From positions 124,001 to 188,000 of the forward strand of contig JBJKVP010000003.1 in NCBI GenBank assembly GCA_045562535.1: 64,000 bases of DNA. The letters are read 5' to 3'. Source of the DNA: UBA6926 sp045562535 (GTDB lineage Bacteria > Chloroflexota > Dehalococcoidia > UBA6926). The translations under genes and the position numbers were made by a program. Of the stretch, positions 44,309 to 52,534 are shown one piece after another. The notes under the pieces are model-generated. The model searched no databases. It was not told the DNA's origin and saw nothing but the letters and a program-made list of their open reading frames with translations. Each line of letters starts with the position of its first letter. Position 1 is the stretch's first letter.

Positions 44309-45166
44309 TTACATATCTACCTGATCTCGAATAGTCTTTAAACGTAAAACATTCTCTAGATCAGGGCCTGTTCTTCCTTTAATCCCAGGTACTTCTAAGA
44401 AAAATGGTACTTCTCGAAATGATTCATGGCTCACAATGGTTTCCCATCCATCCATTCCTATAAATCCGTCCCCGATATTTTCGTGACGATCTAAGTTACT
44501 TCCTAAATCACTCTTAGCGTCATTAGCGTGTACCGCTGCCAAGCGCTCGATTCCGATTTTCTCATCGAATAGCGACATTACGCTATCCAAAGATTTTTTA
44601 TTCCGTATATCATAGCCAGAAGCAAGTAAATGGCACGTGTCTAAACAAACGCGTAATCTATCGTCTCCAACAGCTCCGATAATTTCACCCAATTCATCAA
44701 AGGTTGATCCGATTTGGTTCCCGTGCCCCGCATTATTTTCAATGCACAGTAATACCCCATCTCTTGGTGATTTATCCAATATTCTATTGAGACTATCTAT
44801 GATCTGATTAAATACAGCGTCTAACCCCGCTCCTTTATGACTCCCCGTATGAAAAATTACCCCTTGGGCACCAAGGTTTTTCGCAAAATTCATATAGTAA
44901 ATAAGTGAGTCTATACTTTTCTCTAAATTTGTTTCATTGTCAGTAGCTAGATTAATCAAATAAATCCCATGAAAAAACACGGGGCCCATATTGGCTATCT
45001 CTGCCTTCGATTTAAATGAACTTATTGATTCATCTGAGTGGTTTGTCTTGGCCCAACCTTGTGGCGGGGTAATAAATAATTGTATAGCTTCAGCCTGTAT
45101 AGCAACTGCCCTGTCGATTGCTTTATCAATACTTCCGGAAGAAGAAACGTGAGCGCCTATTTTCAT
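44309..45166 (-). CDS. nfo: Endonuclease IV
   Basis: AP endonuclease of base-excision repair, a TIM-barrel of 285 residues. Zinc-site segments are GAHVSSSGSIDKAI, ENNAGHGNQIGSTFDELG, RVCLDTCHLLASGYDI, LAAVHANDAKSDLGSNLDRHENIGDG and the C-terminal FFLEVPGIKG. All of the characteristic His/Asp/Glu ligands are visible. The gene converges with the M42-like peptidase gene. Confidence 0.96.
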   Translation of the reverse strand: MKIGAHVSSSGSIDKAIDRAVAIQAEAIQLFITPPQGWAKTNHSDESISSFKSKAEIANMGPVFFHGIYLINLATDNETNLEKSIDSLIYYMNFAKNLGAQGVIFHTGSHKGAGLDAVFNQIIDSLNRILDKSPRDGVLLCIENNAGHGNQIGSTFDELGEIIGAVGDDRLRVCLDTCHLLASGYDIRNKKSLDSVMSLFDEKIGIERLAAVHANDAKSDLGSNLDRHENIGDGFIGMDGWETIVSHESFREVPFFLEVPGIKGRTGPDLENVLRLKTIRDQVDM

Positions 45167-45346
45167 TATGAATCTCGTTTATATTTGTATTATTACAATA
45201 CCTAATATACCAAAAGTGGATTAATAATGTAGTAACTAAATAACAATATCAAATCTATTATTGACAAGAGAATCAATAGCATAGAAACTGATCCGGGTTG
45301 GTTGTCACTTACAAATTCTATAATTAAGAAAGGTAACCCATTTTAG

Positions 45347-46348
45347 ATGAATTCCTTAAAGAGCCCACAACTGATTATTAGGGTCTTTCTAGGATTTGTT
45401 ATAGGTATGATGTTCCTTTGGTTTACTACAAGGGATATAAATCTTAGCCTATTCAGAAATAACATTTCCGACCTGTCTTTGCAGTTTATAATGGGATCTA
45501 TAGGGATTGTAGTACTTAGCTCAGTGGTAAGCGCTTACCGATGGAAGATGCTTTTTACTGAAAACCCACCTCGCTTAACAAGGCTTTTTGTTGTAGAGAA
45601 TACGGGCATAGGTATAAATAGTTTGGCTCCTATCCGCATACTTGCAGAACCTATCCAATTTGCATATCTCACCGTACGAGACGGTTATAAACAATCTCAG
45701 GTGTTAGCTTCTCTTGTATTAGTTAGAATGGTTGATCTTACAATAACCCTAATAACAATCAGTGTTGGGTTATTACTGTCTCCGCCTCCGCACGAACTTA
45801 AGGAAGTTATTTGGACAACATCATTAATCCTGACTATCTTTTTAATAATAGTTAGTTACATATCTTTGACGGTTAATAGATGGCAATATTTCAAAAAATT
45901 CCCATTAATAGTAGAGTATGGAAAAATTTGGAGAGGTTTATTTCAAGAACCAGTACGACTCACCAAAATACTGTTTGTAACAAATATTAAATGGCTTTTA
46001 CTTGGCATAAGTGGTTGGCTCATTGCGAAAGATCTAGGTTTATCAATCGATTTTTGGCAACTATATGTAATAATTTTAATAATCACAACCATAGCTTCTG
46101 TTATTCCAGGCCTTCCTTCCGGACTCGGGCCATTCGAATTCGCTTCGATTATTTTCCTTGGGCTACATGGCATCGAACGAGAAGCTTCTTTGGTATTTGC
46201 ATTAACTGCTCATTTGGTCTATTTTCTACCTCCCATAATCATTGGGGGAATTAATGTTAGCATTGCTGGAACCCCTTTCCCTATATGGAATAGGTTTACC
46301 AGATTGGTCTATTTAGATCGAATATTCAATACTAGTAAGCGTAATTGA
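45347..46348 (+). CDS. LPG-synthase-TM-type flippase-like membrane protein
   Basis: A 333-residue integral-membrane protein of the lysylphosphatidylglycerol synthase transmembrane family (UPF0104/AglD-like) with about eight hydrophobic segments. Family-type blocks are LSSVVSAYRWKMLFTENPPRL, NSLAPIRILAEPIQFAYLTVRDGY (the GP/GE-rich loop), and ASVIPGLPSGLGPFEFASIIFLGLHGI. The cytosolic aminoacyl-transferase domain of MprF is absent. These stand-alone proteins may move lipid-linked molecules; the substrate is unknown. Confidence 0.85.
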   Translation: MNSLKSPQLIIRVFLGFVIGMMFLWFTTRDINLSLFRNNISDLSLQFIMGSIGIVVLSSVVSAYRWKMLFTENPPRLTRLFVVENTGIGINSLAPIRILAEPIQFAYLTVRDGYKQSQVLASLVLVRMVDLTITLITISVGLLLSPPPHELKEVIWTTSLILTIFLIIVSYISLTVNRWQYFKKFPLIVEYGKIWRGLFQEPVRLTKILFVTNIKWLLLGISGWLIAKDLGLSIDFWQLYVIILIITTIASVIPGLPSGLGPFEFASIIFLGLHGIEREASLVFALTAHLVYFLPPIIIGGINVSIAGTPFPIWNRFTRLVYLDRIFNTSKRN

Positions 46349-46504
46349 TATTTGTAAAACCCTGATCGGTGTTTAGAAATTGAAGATTACAGTAAATGTA
46401 TATAGGATGCTAACATGGAACCAAGAAAAAACGCTTCTATAGGGTAAATACCTGATTCTGTGTATATCTATTCTTAGAGCTGTTTTGATAGAAAGGAGTT
46501 CCAA

Positions 46505-47761
46505 GTGCTTAATTCAGGGTGGGCGCGATTTGGACTAGCAAATATAGCATTTGCAAGCTCTATCTATGTAATTAAAAGCAGCTGGGAATTTGCAGCCTAT
46601 ATATTCGATGTTTTAATCATCATATTCATGGCTTGGATTGTATCACTCGCGATGAGACGCCTTGTTGCAAAAATAAAAAGTGTTCTTCCCCTTATCGATC
46701 AAAAACTAAATACCGTAGGTAATAAAATAGATCCTGTTCTATCATCTTTGATCAACCAATTGACTCGATCTTCTAATAATGATCAAATACCTGCCTTTTT
46801 AAGTAATGTAAATTTGTTAAATAACGAAAGAATCTTTCAACGATTATTATGGGCATCTATACCTATAGCTTACCTATTAGTTTTGCTCCCCGTTGTTGTT
46901 ATATTCGTGATAATAGTGCCAATTACTCTTGAACAAGCAGTGGCACTTTCTAAAGACCTGCCTAATTTCGCAGAAACTCTATCCGGAACCATCAATCGGG
47001 GAGAGGATTTTGCGGCTTCTTTAGGTTTAACAACTCAGCAAGGTGCGAGCGATAGCACAACTCTTTTAAGAGCAGGAGAGGTAATTGGTAATTGGATGGA
47101 AGCCAATGCGCTGGACACGCTCAAAGGAGCGGGAAGTATTCTATTTAGATCAGCCTTAATTTTTGCGTTATCTGTTTACATGGTAATAGAAGGCAATTTA
47201 ATAATGAGCACAGTTTACAAGCTAATACCTGAAAGTTATCACGAAAACGTCCGGAATGGCCTCAATCATTTAGACACGATTTTCTTCGGGTATTTAAGAG
47301 GGATTTTTACAATAATATCGTTATATAGCATTATCATAGCCTCAATAATGATGATCGCAGGGCTTCCATTTGCGCTACCAATCGGAATACTAGCTGGGTT
47401 AATACAATTAGTACCTGTAGTAGGGGAAGTTGTCGCTCTTGGAATGCCAATATTGGTCAGTTTCTTAACAGGGACATTGTCAACAACGGCATTTGTAGGC
47501 ATCACATTGATGGGGTGGAGTCTACTGATGAACAACATCGTACTACCAAGAATTCTTGGTAAGGCTATTCAAATGCCAGGACTATTCGTTCTATTAGCGG
47601 TGCTATTGGGTACTAGGTTAGCCGGTCCCTGGGGTGCAGTTCTCGGCGTCCCGGTAGCAGGATTTATATACTCAATAGTTTTAGCATGGGTCAATCCGTC
47701 AGACGAAACAATGTCAGGTAACCAATATAAGCTCACCGAACAAAACGAAGCGGACTCCTAG
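46505..47761 (+). CDS. AI-2E-family transporter/exporter
   Basis: A 418-residue membrane protein of the AI-2E (TqsA/YdiK/PerM) family with about eight hydrophobic segments. The C-terminal block GLPFALPIGILAGLIQLVPVVGEVVALGMPIL and VLLGTRLAGPWGAVLGVPVAGFIY is diagnostic. A long cytosolic-looking linker covers about residues 60-110. The start is GTG at 46505, seven bases after GAAAGGAG. Despite the name, many members are Na+/H+ antiporters or other exporters, so the substrate is not assigned. Confidence 0.88.
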   Translation: MLNSGWARFGLANIAFASSIYVIKSSWEFAAYIFDVLIIIFMAWIVSLAMRRLVAKIKSVLPLIDQKLNTVGNKIDPVLSSLINQLTRSSNNDQIPAFLSNVNLLNNERIFQRLLWASIPIAYLLVLLPVVVIFVIIVPITLEQAVALSKDLPNFAETLSGTINRGEDFAASLGLTTQQGASDSTTLLRAGEVIGNWMEANALDTLKGAGSILFRSALIFALSVYMVIEGNLIMSTVYKLIPESYHENVRNGLNHLDTIFFGYLRGIFTIISLYSIIIASIMMIAGLPFALPIGILAGLIQLVPVVGEVVALGMPILVSFLTGTLSTTAFVGITLMGWSLLMNNIVLPRILGKAIQMPGLFVLLAVLLGTRLAGPWGAVLGVPVAGFIYSIVLAWVNPSDETMSGNQYKLTEQNEADS

Positions 47762-47775
47762 AAGTTTACAACGCT

Positions 47776-48186
47776 TTAATTAATTTCTACCGTAGCCCCT
47801 GCGTCTTCTAGTTTTTTCTTAATATCATCTGATTCTGATTGCGGAACGTTTTCTTTAATTTCTTTCGGCGCAGATTCAACAAGATCCTTAGCCTCTTTTA
47901 ATCCAAGGCCTGGGACTACTTCTCTAACTGCCTTAATAACATTAATCTTATTAGGGCCAATTTCCTTAAGGACTATGGTGACCTCTTCCGCTGCTTCTTC
48001 ATCTCCACCACCACTTTCAGATGCACCATTAGATGCGGCTGAGGCAGCTGGTGCCGCTGCAGCTACAGGAGCTGCAGCCATAGCTGTGACTCCTAATCGT
48101 TCCTCCAAAGTCTTAACTAGATCTGCTAGATCTAAAACAGACATTTCCTCTATCGCTGCCACGATATCTTCTTTTTTTGTCGCCAT
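47776..48186 (-). CDS. rplL: Ribosomal protein L7/L12
   Basis: Acidic stalk protein of 136 residues. The N-terminal dimerisation helix (MSVLDLADLVKTLEERLGV) is followed by an Ala-rich hinge and the C-terminal globular domain TIVLKEIGPNKINVIKAVREVVPGLGLKEAKDLVE, with KLEDAGATVEIN at the end. The hinge, about 25 residues of Ala/Gly/Ser, is typical. The ATG shares one base with the rplJ stop. It closes the L11-L1-L10-L12 operon on the minus strand. Confidence 0.97.
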   Translation of the reverse strand: MATKKEDIVAAIEEMSVLDLADLVKTLEERLGVTAMAAAPVAAAAPAASAASNGASESGGGDEEAAEEVTIVLKEIGPNKINVIKAVREVVPGLGLKEAKDLVESAPKEIKENVPQSESDDIKKKLEDAGATVEIN

Positions 48187-48716
48187 TACTTATTCCTTTC
48201 CTCCACCTGTATTCTTCTCTGTTCAATAGTATTAACCAATTTTGTTAAAGCATTCTTAAGGACCGATACTAAACTCTGCGATGGAGCATTTAGGCCACCT
48301 AGCAACTGCGATAAAATCACCTCTCTTGAAGGTAATTTAGCTAAAGTGCTCATTTGATCTGCATCAATAACAGCCCCGTCGATCAGCGCCCCTAAAATCT
48401 TGATATCTAATTGGTTTTCACTAATATAGTCATTAAGCGCTTTTGCGACGGCCACTGGTTCTGCGTTAGATGTTACCAACCCTGTAGGCCCATCAACTAT
48501 TTCAGTAATCTCGTTACTTTCGATATTACTTGCGGCTATTGATAGAAGCCGGTTTTTTACAACTCTGTAGCTAGCATCTGAAGCTCGAAGAGCGCGTCTC
48601 AATCCCTGCATCTCTTGCACGTCTAATCCGCGATAATTAGTTCCAATAATTATACTGCTATCTTTTAGATAAGACTCTAATTCTTGAACCTGTTGTATTT
48701 TCTTTGTAGCAACCAT
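48186..48716 (-). CDS. rplJ: Ribosomal protein L10
   Basis: A 176-residue stalk base protein that carries L7/L12 dimers on its C-terminal helix. Typical blocks are IIIGTNYRGLDVQEMQGLRRALR, VVKNRLLSIAASN and GPTGLVTSNAEPVAVAKAL, with the C-terminal helix VSVLKNALTKLVNTIEQRR. Six bases separate it from rplA, and its end overlaps the rplL start. The usual L10-leader autoregulatory RNA, if present, would lie before or inside this short gap, which is too small. Confidence 0.95.
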   Translation of the reverse strand: MVATKKIQQVQELESYLKDSSIIIGTNYRGLDVQEMQGLRRALRASDASYRVVKNRLLSIAASNIESNEITEIVDGPTGLVTSNAEPVAVAKALNDYISENQLDIKILGALIDGAVIDADQMSTLAKLPSREVILSQLLGGLNAPSQSLVSVLKNALTKLVNTIEQRRIQVEERNK

Positions 48717-48722
48717 CCGTTA

Positions 48723-49442
48723 TTAAGCCAACCCTCTCATATCCGAAACTGCGTTAATATCCATTTTAATACCGGGACCCATAGTACTGCTCAACGATAT
48801 ACTCTTTATAAATTGGCCTTTGATTGTATCGGGTTTATCACTAAGAATTGCATCCATTAGTACTGCTAAATTACCAGTCAGTTGATCTGCATCAAAACTA
48901 GCTTTCCCAATAGGGCTATGAATTATCCCAAATCGGTCAAGCCGATACTCTATCCGACCTTTCTTAGAATCTATAATCGATTTCTCTAAATCGTCCGGTT
49001 CAACAACCGTTCCCGCCCGAGGGCTTGGCATTAAGCCTTTTCTACCTAATACTCTACCTAGTTTACCAATACGGGTCATCATATCTGGTGTTGCCAAAGC
49101 AACATCAAAATCAGTCCACCCCTTTTCAACTCGCCCGATCAGTTCGTCTGAACCAACAAAATCTGCCCCTGCATCCTCGGCAATTTTTTGACCCTCACCA
49201 GAAGCAAAAACTAAAACGTTCAACGTCTTTCCAACACCATGAGGCAACACTACGACTCCTCTAACCTGCTGGTCTGCCTGTCGTGAATCGACATTCAATC
49301 TAGCATGTAGCTCTATAGTTTCATCAAAAGAGGCAGTAGAACTATTTTTTACCAATGTAATGGCGTCGCTTGGCGAGTACAGTACGTCACTATCAATGGT
49401 TACCTGCGATTGCGAATACCTTTTGCTACGTTTATTACCCAT
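48723..49442 (-). CDS. rplA: Ribosomal protein L1
   Basis: A 239-residue protein of the L1 stalk that helps tRNA exit. Landmarks are DETIELHARLNVDSRQADQQVRGVVVLPHGVGKT, VGSDELIGRV, GKLGRVLGRKGLMPSPRAGTV and SPIGKASFDADQL. The ribosome-site region upstream is GGAGAATTGGAAAC-like. It lies 25 bases downstream of rplK. L1 often represses its own operon by binding the mRNA; no obvious mimic site was located. Confidence 0.97.
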   Translation of the reverse strand: MGNKRSKRYSQSQVTIDSDVLYSPSDAITLVKNSSTASFDETIELHARLNVDSRQADQQVRGVVVLPHGVGKTLNVLVFASGEGQKIAEDAGADFVGSDELIGRVEKGWTDFDVALATPDMMTRIGKLGRVLGRKGLMPSPRAGTVVEPDDLEKSIIDSKKGRIEYRLDRFGIIHSPIGKASFDADQLTGNLAVLMDAILSDKPDTIKGQFIKSISLSSTMGPGIKMDINAVSDMRGLA

Positions 49443-49467
49443 AATATTTTGTTTCCAATTCTCCTAC

Positions 49468-49896
49468 TTAATTCTCAGATACTTCAATGCCCATGCTTTT
49501 TGCCGAGCCTATAACCATCTTTACTGCTGCATCCACATCGTCAGTATTAAGGTCTTCTAACTTAATCTTTGCAATTTCTTTAACTTTATCTAAACTAATG
49601 GCACCAACATTCTCTGTTCTTACATCAGAACTACCTTTTTCGACACCAACTGCTTTCCTTAACAAGTCTGAAACTGGAGGAGTCTTGGTAATAAAAGTAA
49701 ACGATCGGTCTTCATATATAGTTATATCAGCTGGGATTATATTTCCACTTTGAGACGCAGTTTTTGCGTTGTATTCTTTAACAAACCCCATGATATTAAC
49801 TCCATGCGGTCCCAAAGCGGTCCCAACAGGAGGAGCAGGTGTTGCTTTACCTGCCTCGATCTGTAATCTCACGACTGTCCGTACTTTTCTGGCCAC
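49468..49896 (-). CDS. rplK: Ribosomal protein L11
   Basis: A 142-residue protein of the GTPase-associated centre. Conserved start RTVVRLQIEAGKATPAPPVGTALGPHGVNIMGFVKEYN, then ITKTPPVSDLLRKAVGVEKGS in the second half. The C-terminal RNA-binding domain ends GSAKSMGIEVSEN. Proline-rich PAPPVGTALGPHGVN, the thiostrepton-site segment, is intact. It lies between nusG and rplA, 25 bases from each. Confidence 0.98.
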   Translation of the reverse strand: MARKVRTVVRLQIEAGKATPAPPVGTALGPHGVNIMGFVKEYNAKTASQSGNIIPADITIYEDRSFTFITKTPPVSDLLRKAVGVEKGSSDVRTENVGAISLDKVKEIAKIKLEDLNTDDVDAAVKMVIGSAKSMGIEVSEN

Positions 49897-49921
49897 TATC
49901 GCTCCTAATATTAGTTAGTTA

Positions 49922-50479
49922 TTAAATTTTTTCTACTTGAAGGAAATCTAATTCTACTGGTGTTTCTCTACCGAAAAACGATACCATAACAATAACTTTT
50001 CCTCTATCTTCGTTTACTTCCTCAACTGAGCCCATAAAATCCAAAAATGGGCCATCGGTAATTTTCACGCTCTCTCCTTGAGCATAGCCTACAGTTACCC
50101 GTGGAGCCTCCGCCTCCATTTGATGCAGAATATTTTTAACTTCAGCATCAGCAAGTGGCACCGGTCTAGGAGGATCTCCGCTACTGACAAATCCAGTTAC
50201 TCCAGGAGTTTCCCTGATCACTCTCCATGTATGGTCATCCATTATCATCTCAACCAGTATGTATCCTGGAAATACCTTTTTTGTTACCGTTTTTTTCTCT
50301 CCGCCTTTTATTTCGATCTGTTCTTCCGTAGGAACAACCACTCGTAAAACTAAATTTTCTACATCCAAAGACTCTATTCTGTTCTCTAGATTTCTTCTAA
50401 CTCGTTCTTCTTGACCAGAATAGGTATGTACTACATACCAATCGGATGTAGGTTTATCAGTCTGTTCTGTATTCACCAT
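49922..50479 (-). CDS. nusG: Transcription termination/antitermination factor NusG
   Basis: A 185-residue NusG with the NGN domain (SDWYVVHTYSGQEERVRRNLENRI) and KOW domain (GESVKITDGPFLDFMGSVEEV). The tip FPGYILVEMIMDDHTWRVIRETPGVTGFV is typical. It binds RNA polymerase and couples to ribosomes or Rho. It lies between secE and rplK on the minus strand. Confidence 0.97.
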   Translation of the reverse strand: MVNTEQTDKPTSDWYVVHTYSGQEERVRRNLENRIESLDVENLVLRVVVPTEEQIEIKGGEKKTVTKKVFPGYILVEMIMDDHTWRVIRETPGVTGFVSSGDPPRPVPLADAEVKNILHQMEAEAPRVTVGYAQGESVKITDGPFLDFMGSVEEVNEDRGKVIVMVSFFGRETPVELDFLQVEKI

Positions 50480-50503
50480 GTATGAAATCTCTAATCTCTC
50501 AAA

Positions 50504-50734
50504 CTATACGTTTAAAAAAAAGTTTGAAAATATTTTACTAAAAACAAAATCTGCCAAGCCGAGTACTACTCCCATAAAAGCAGAAACAACCAAAACCATG
50601 ACCGTAAGTCTACGAGACTCTTCCTTAGAAGGCCAAGTCGTTTTTTTTAATTCAGAAATAACTTCTCGAGGTACTCTAAAAAGCCCTCCTGAGCGCGAAT
50701 CTCTATTAGTTCTAACTGGGTTCCTTGTACTCAT
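50504..50734 (-). CDS. secE: Preprotein translocase subunit SecE
   Basis: A 76-residue small subunit with one C-terminal transmembrane helix. A basic N-terminus is followed by the amphipathic conserved segment RVPREVISELKKTTWPSKEE and the membrane helix LTVMVLVVSAFMGVVLGLADFVFSKIF. It clamps SecY. It lies nine bases after rpmG and before nusG, the standard order. Confidence 0.96.
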   Translation of the reverse strand: MSTRNPVRTNRDSRSGGLFRVPREVISELKKTTWPSKEESRRLTVMVLVVSAFMGVVLGLADFVFSKIFSNFFLNV

Positions 50735-50743
50735 CGTATTTCC

Positions 50744-50911
50744 CTATCGGACCTCACGATGAATCCGATGTTGACGGCATCGAGGACAGAATTTGTTAAA
50801 CTCAATTCGATCGGAATCATTTCTTCTATTTTTTTCGGTAGAATAGGTTCGCTCGCTGCACTCAACACAAGACAACGTTATCAGCACACGAGCTCCACTT
50901 TTTTTTGCCAT
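50744..50911 (-). CDS. rpmG: Ribosomal protein L33
   Basis: A 55-residue protein starting at ATG 50911 (MAKKSGARVLITLSC) and ending IHREVR at 50744. Two zinc-type pairs are visible, CVEC early and CPRC late, so it is the zinc-binding form of L33. The central ERTYSTEKNRRN and FNKFC match the family. It is easily missed because of its size and because another-frame translation on the plus strand overlaps it. It sits between tuf and secE, as in many bacteria. Confidence 0.95.
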   Translation of the reverse strand: MAKKSGARVLITLSCVECSERTYSTEKNRRNDSDRIEFNKFCPRCRQHRIHREVR

Positions 50912-50949
50912 CTTTACATACAGGTTAACTCAAAATTACCGGTGTTAAA

Positions 50950-52149
50950 TTAGTCTGAGACTTTAGTAATAACACCCGAGCCAACCGTGCGTCCTCCTTC
51001 TCTAATAGCAAACCTCAATCCTTCTTCCATAGCAATAGGTGTGATGAGTTCTATCTTCATCTCAATACTATCGCCAGGCATAATCATTTCGGTTCCTTCA
51101 GGAAGGTGTGCACTGCCAGTCACATCAGTAGTTCTAATGTAGAATTGCGGCTTATATCCATCAAAGAATGGAGTGTGCCTTCCACCTTCATCTCTAGTTA
51201 GTATGTAAACTTGAGCTTCTGCCTTCGTATGAGGTGTTACCGTGTTAGGTTCAGACACTACTTGACCACGTACGACTTCTTCTCTATCAATTCCTCTTAT
51301 TAACAACCCAACGGCATCCCCTGGTTCGGTTTCATCAACCTCTTTATGGAACATTTCGATACCGGTCGCCACAGTTGTTTTATTATCGTCAAAACCAATA
51401 ATATCGATCGTGTCTCCAACCTTAAGGGTTCCTCTTTCTACACGACCTGTTACAACCGTTCCTCTTCCCTTAATTCCAAACACATCCTCGATAGGCATCA
51501 AGAAAGGCTGGTCTTTAGGTCGATCTGGCTCAGGTATATAACTATCAACGGCTTCCATTAATTGAACAATTGGTTGGTAAACTTCGGAACTTATGTCTCC
51601 AGAAGATTCTTCGAGAACACCTAAGGCGCTACCACGAATTATTGGAATTTCGTCTCCAGGAAAATCATATGTGGATAGAAGTTCTCTGACTTCCATCTCA
51701 ACCAGTTCGAGTAGTTCTTCATCATCCATCTGATCAACTTTATTCAGAAAGACTACGATTCTTGGAACTTCAACTTGACGCGCTAACAAAATATGCTCTC
51801 TTGTCTGTGGCATCGGCCCATCAGGAGCACTAACTACTAGTATTGCGCCATCCATCTGAGCGGCGCCTGTAATCATATTTTTTATATAGTCCGCGTGACC
51901 GGGGCAATCAACGTGTGCATAATGCCTGGTTGCAGTCTCATATTCCACATGAGATATATTAATTGTAACGCCACGTGCTCTTTCTTCAGGTGCGTTGTCT
52001 ATAGTATCAAATGCTCGGAATTCGCTAGTACCAGCGGTATTCAAAACTTTTGTAATAGCAGCAGTCAACGTCGTTTTACCATGATCCACGTGACCAATAG
52101 TCCCCACATTCAAATGCGGCTTGTTCCGCACAAACTTCTGTTTGGCCAT
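50950..52149 (-). CDS. tuf: Elongation factor Tu
   Basis: Full-length 399-residue GTPase that delivers aminoacyl-tRNA. G1 is GHVDHGKTTLT, G2 lies in RGVTIN, G3 is DCPGHADY, G4 is NKVDQMDDEEL and G5 is SALG. The start MAKQKFVRNKPHLNVGTIGH is similar to that of Chloroflexota EF-Tu as I remember it. Domains II and III are intact, ending EGGRTVGSGVITKVSD. It follows two tRNA-Thr genes, probably in one transcript from the promoter near 52480. Confidence 0.98.
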   Translation of the reverse strand: MAKQKFVRNKPHLNVGTIGHVDHGKTTLTAAITKVLNTAGTSEFRAFDTIDNAPEERARGVTINISHVEYETATRHYAHVDCPGHADYIKNMITGAAQMDGAILVVSAPDGPMPQTREHILLARQVEVPRIVVFLNKVDQMDDEELLELVEMEVRELLSTYDFPGDEIPIIRGSALGVLEESSGDISSEVYQPIVQLMEAVDSYIPEPDRPKDQPFLMPIEDVFGIKGRGTVVTGRVERGTLKVGDTIDIIGFDDNKTTVATGIEMFHKEVDETEPGDAVGLLIRGIDREEVVRGQVVSEPNTVTPHTKAEAQVYILTRDEGGRHTPFFDGYKPQFYIRTTDVTGSAHLPEGTEMIMPGDSIEMKIELITPIAMEEGLRFAIREGGRTVGSGVITKVSD

Positions 52150-52176
52150 GACTTATCTAATCCTCCTTCACCATGG

Positions 52177-52248
52177 AGCCCACAACCAGAATTGAACTGG
52201 TGACCTCGTTCTTACCAAGAACGTGCTCTACCGCTGAGCTATGTGGGC
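52177..52248 (-). tRNA. tRNA-Thr(GGT)
   Basis: On the minus strand the acceptor GCCCACA (52248-52242) pairs with TGTGGGC. The anticodon arm CGTTC TTGGTAA GAACG gives anticodon GGT (reads ACC and ACU). The T loop is TTCAATTC-type. CCA is encoded at 52176-52174. It is 28 bases upstream of tuf, close to the widespread tRNA-tuf layout. Confidence 0.95.
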
Positions 52249-52317
52249 CCGCTTATTCTAATAAATCCGATATTTTTTTGTTCTTTACGGGTACACCAGT
52301 AAATCAATTTTTCTTGG

Positions 52318-52390
52318 AGCCCGAGAGGGGATTCGAACCCGCTAACCTGCCGATTACAAATCGGCTGCGCTACCATTGCGCCACTCGGGC
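52318..52390 (-). tRNA. tRNA-Thr(TGT)
   Basis: On the minus strand the acceptor GCCCGAG (52390-52384) pairs with CTCGGGC at 52325-52319. The anticodon arm GCCGA TTTGTAA TCGGC gives anticodon TGT (reads ACA and wobble codons). CCA is encoded after the discriminator (52317-52315). It is the first gene of the tRNA-Thr, tRNA-Thr, tuf transcript. Confidence 0.95.
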
Positions 52391-52433
52391 CACACGACAG
52401 TCAAACCCTACTCGACATCACAAGAAAATAAAC

Positions 52434-52445
52434 TAGCATTTGCTA
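52434..52445. other. Perfect short palindrome in the tRNA-Thr/tuf leader
   Basis: CTAGCATTTGCTAG-type inverted repeat (CTAGCA, two-base loop, TGCTAG) lies between the promoter and the first tRNA. It could be a leader hairpin or a processing site, but no known function is assigned. Confidence 0.35.
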
Positions 52446-52454
52446 GCGGATTTA

Positions 52455-52483
52455 AGTATGAATGTTAGGATGGATCACGTCAA
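52455..52483 (-). promoter_or_regulatory. Sigma70-type promoter for the tRNA-Thr/tuf/secE operon
   Basis: On the minus strand, TTGACG (52483-52478) and CATACT (52460-52455) are 17 bases apart and read toward tRNA-Thr(TGT), about 65 bases downstream. It is the best promoter-like element upstream of this translation operon. Confidence 0.6.
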
Positions 52484-52534
52484 GTTAATTTATGCGACAT
52501 AATATATTTTTGCTCGTACTAATAGAGTATGTTT

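Noticed and set aside
50759..50953. Plus-strand frame of 64 residues opposite rpmG
   Set aside because: The minus strand encodes a full L33 with both CxxC pairs; the plus frame has no family features.
52173..52436. Plus-strand frame of 87 codons over the tRNA-Thr genes
   Set aside because: It arises from the reverse complement of two tRNA genes and has no ribosome site.
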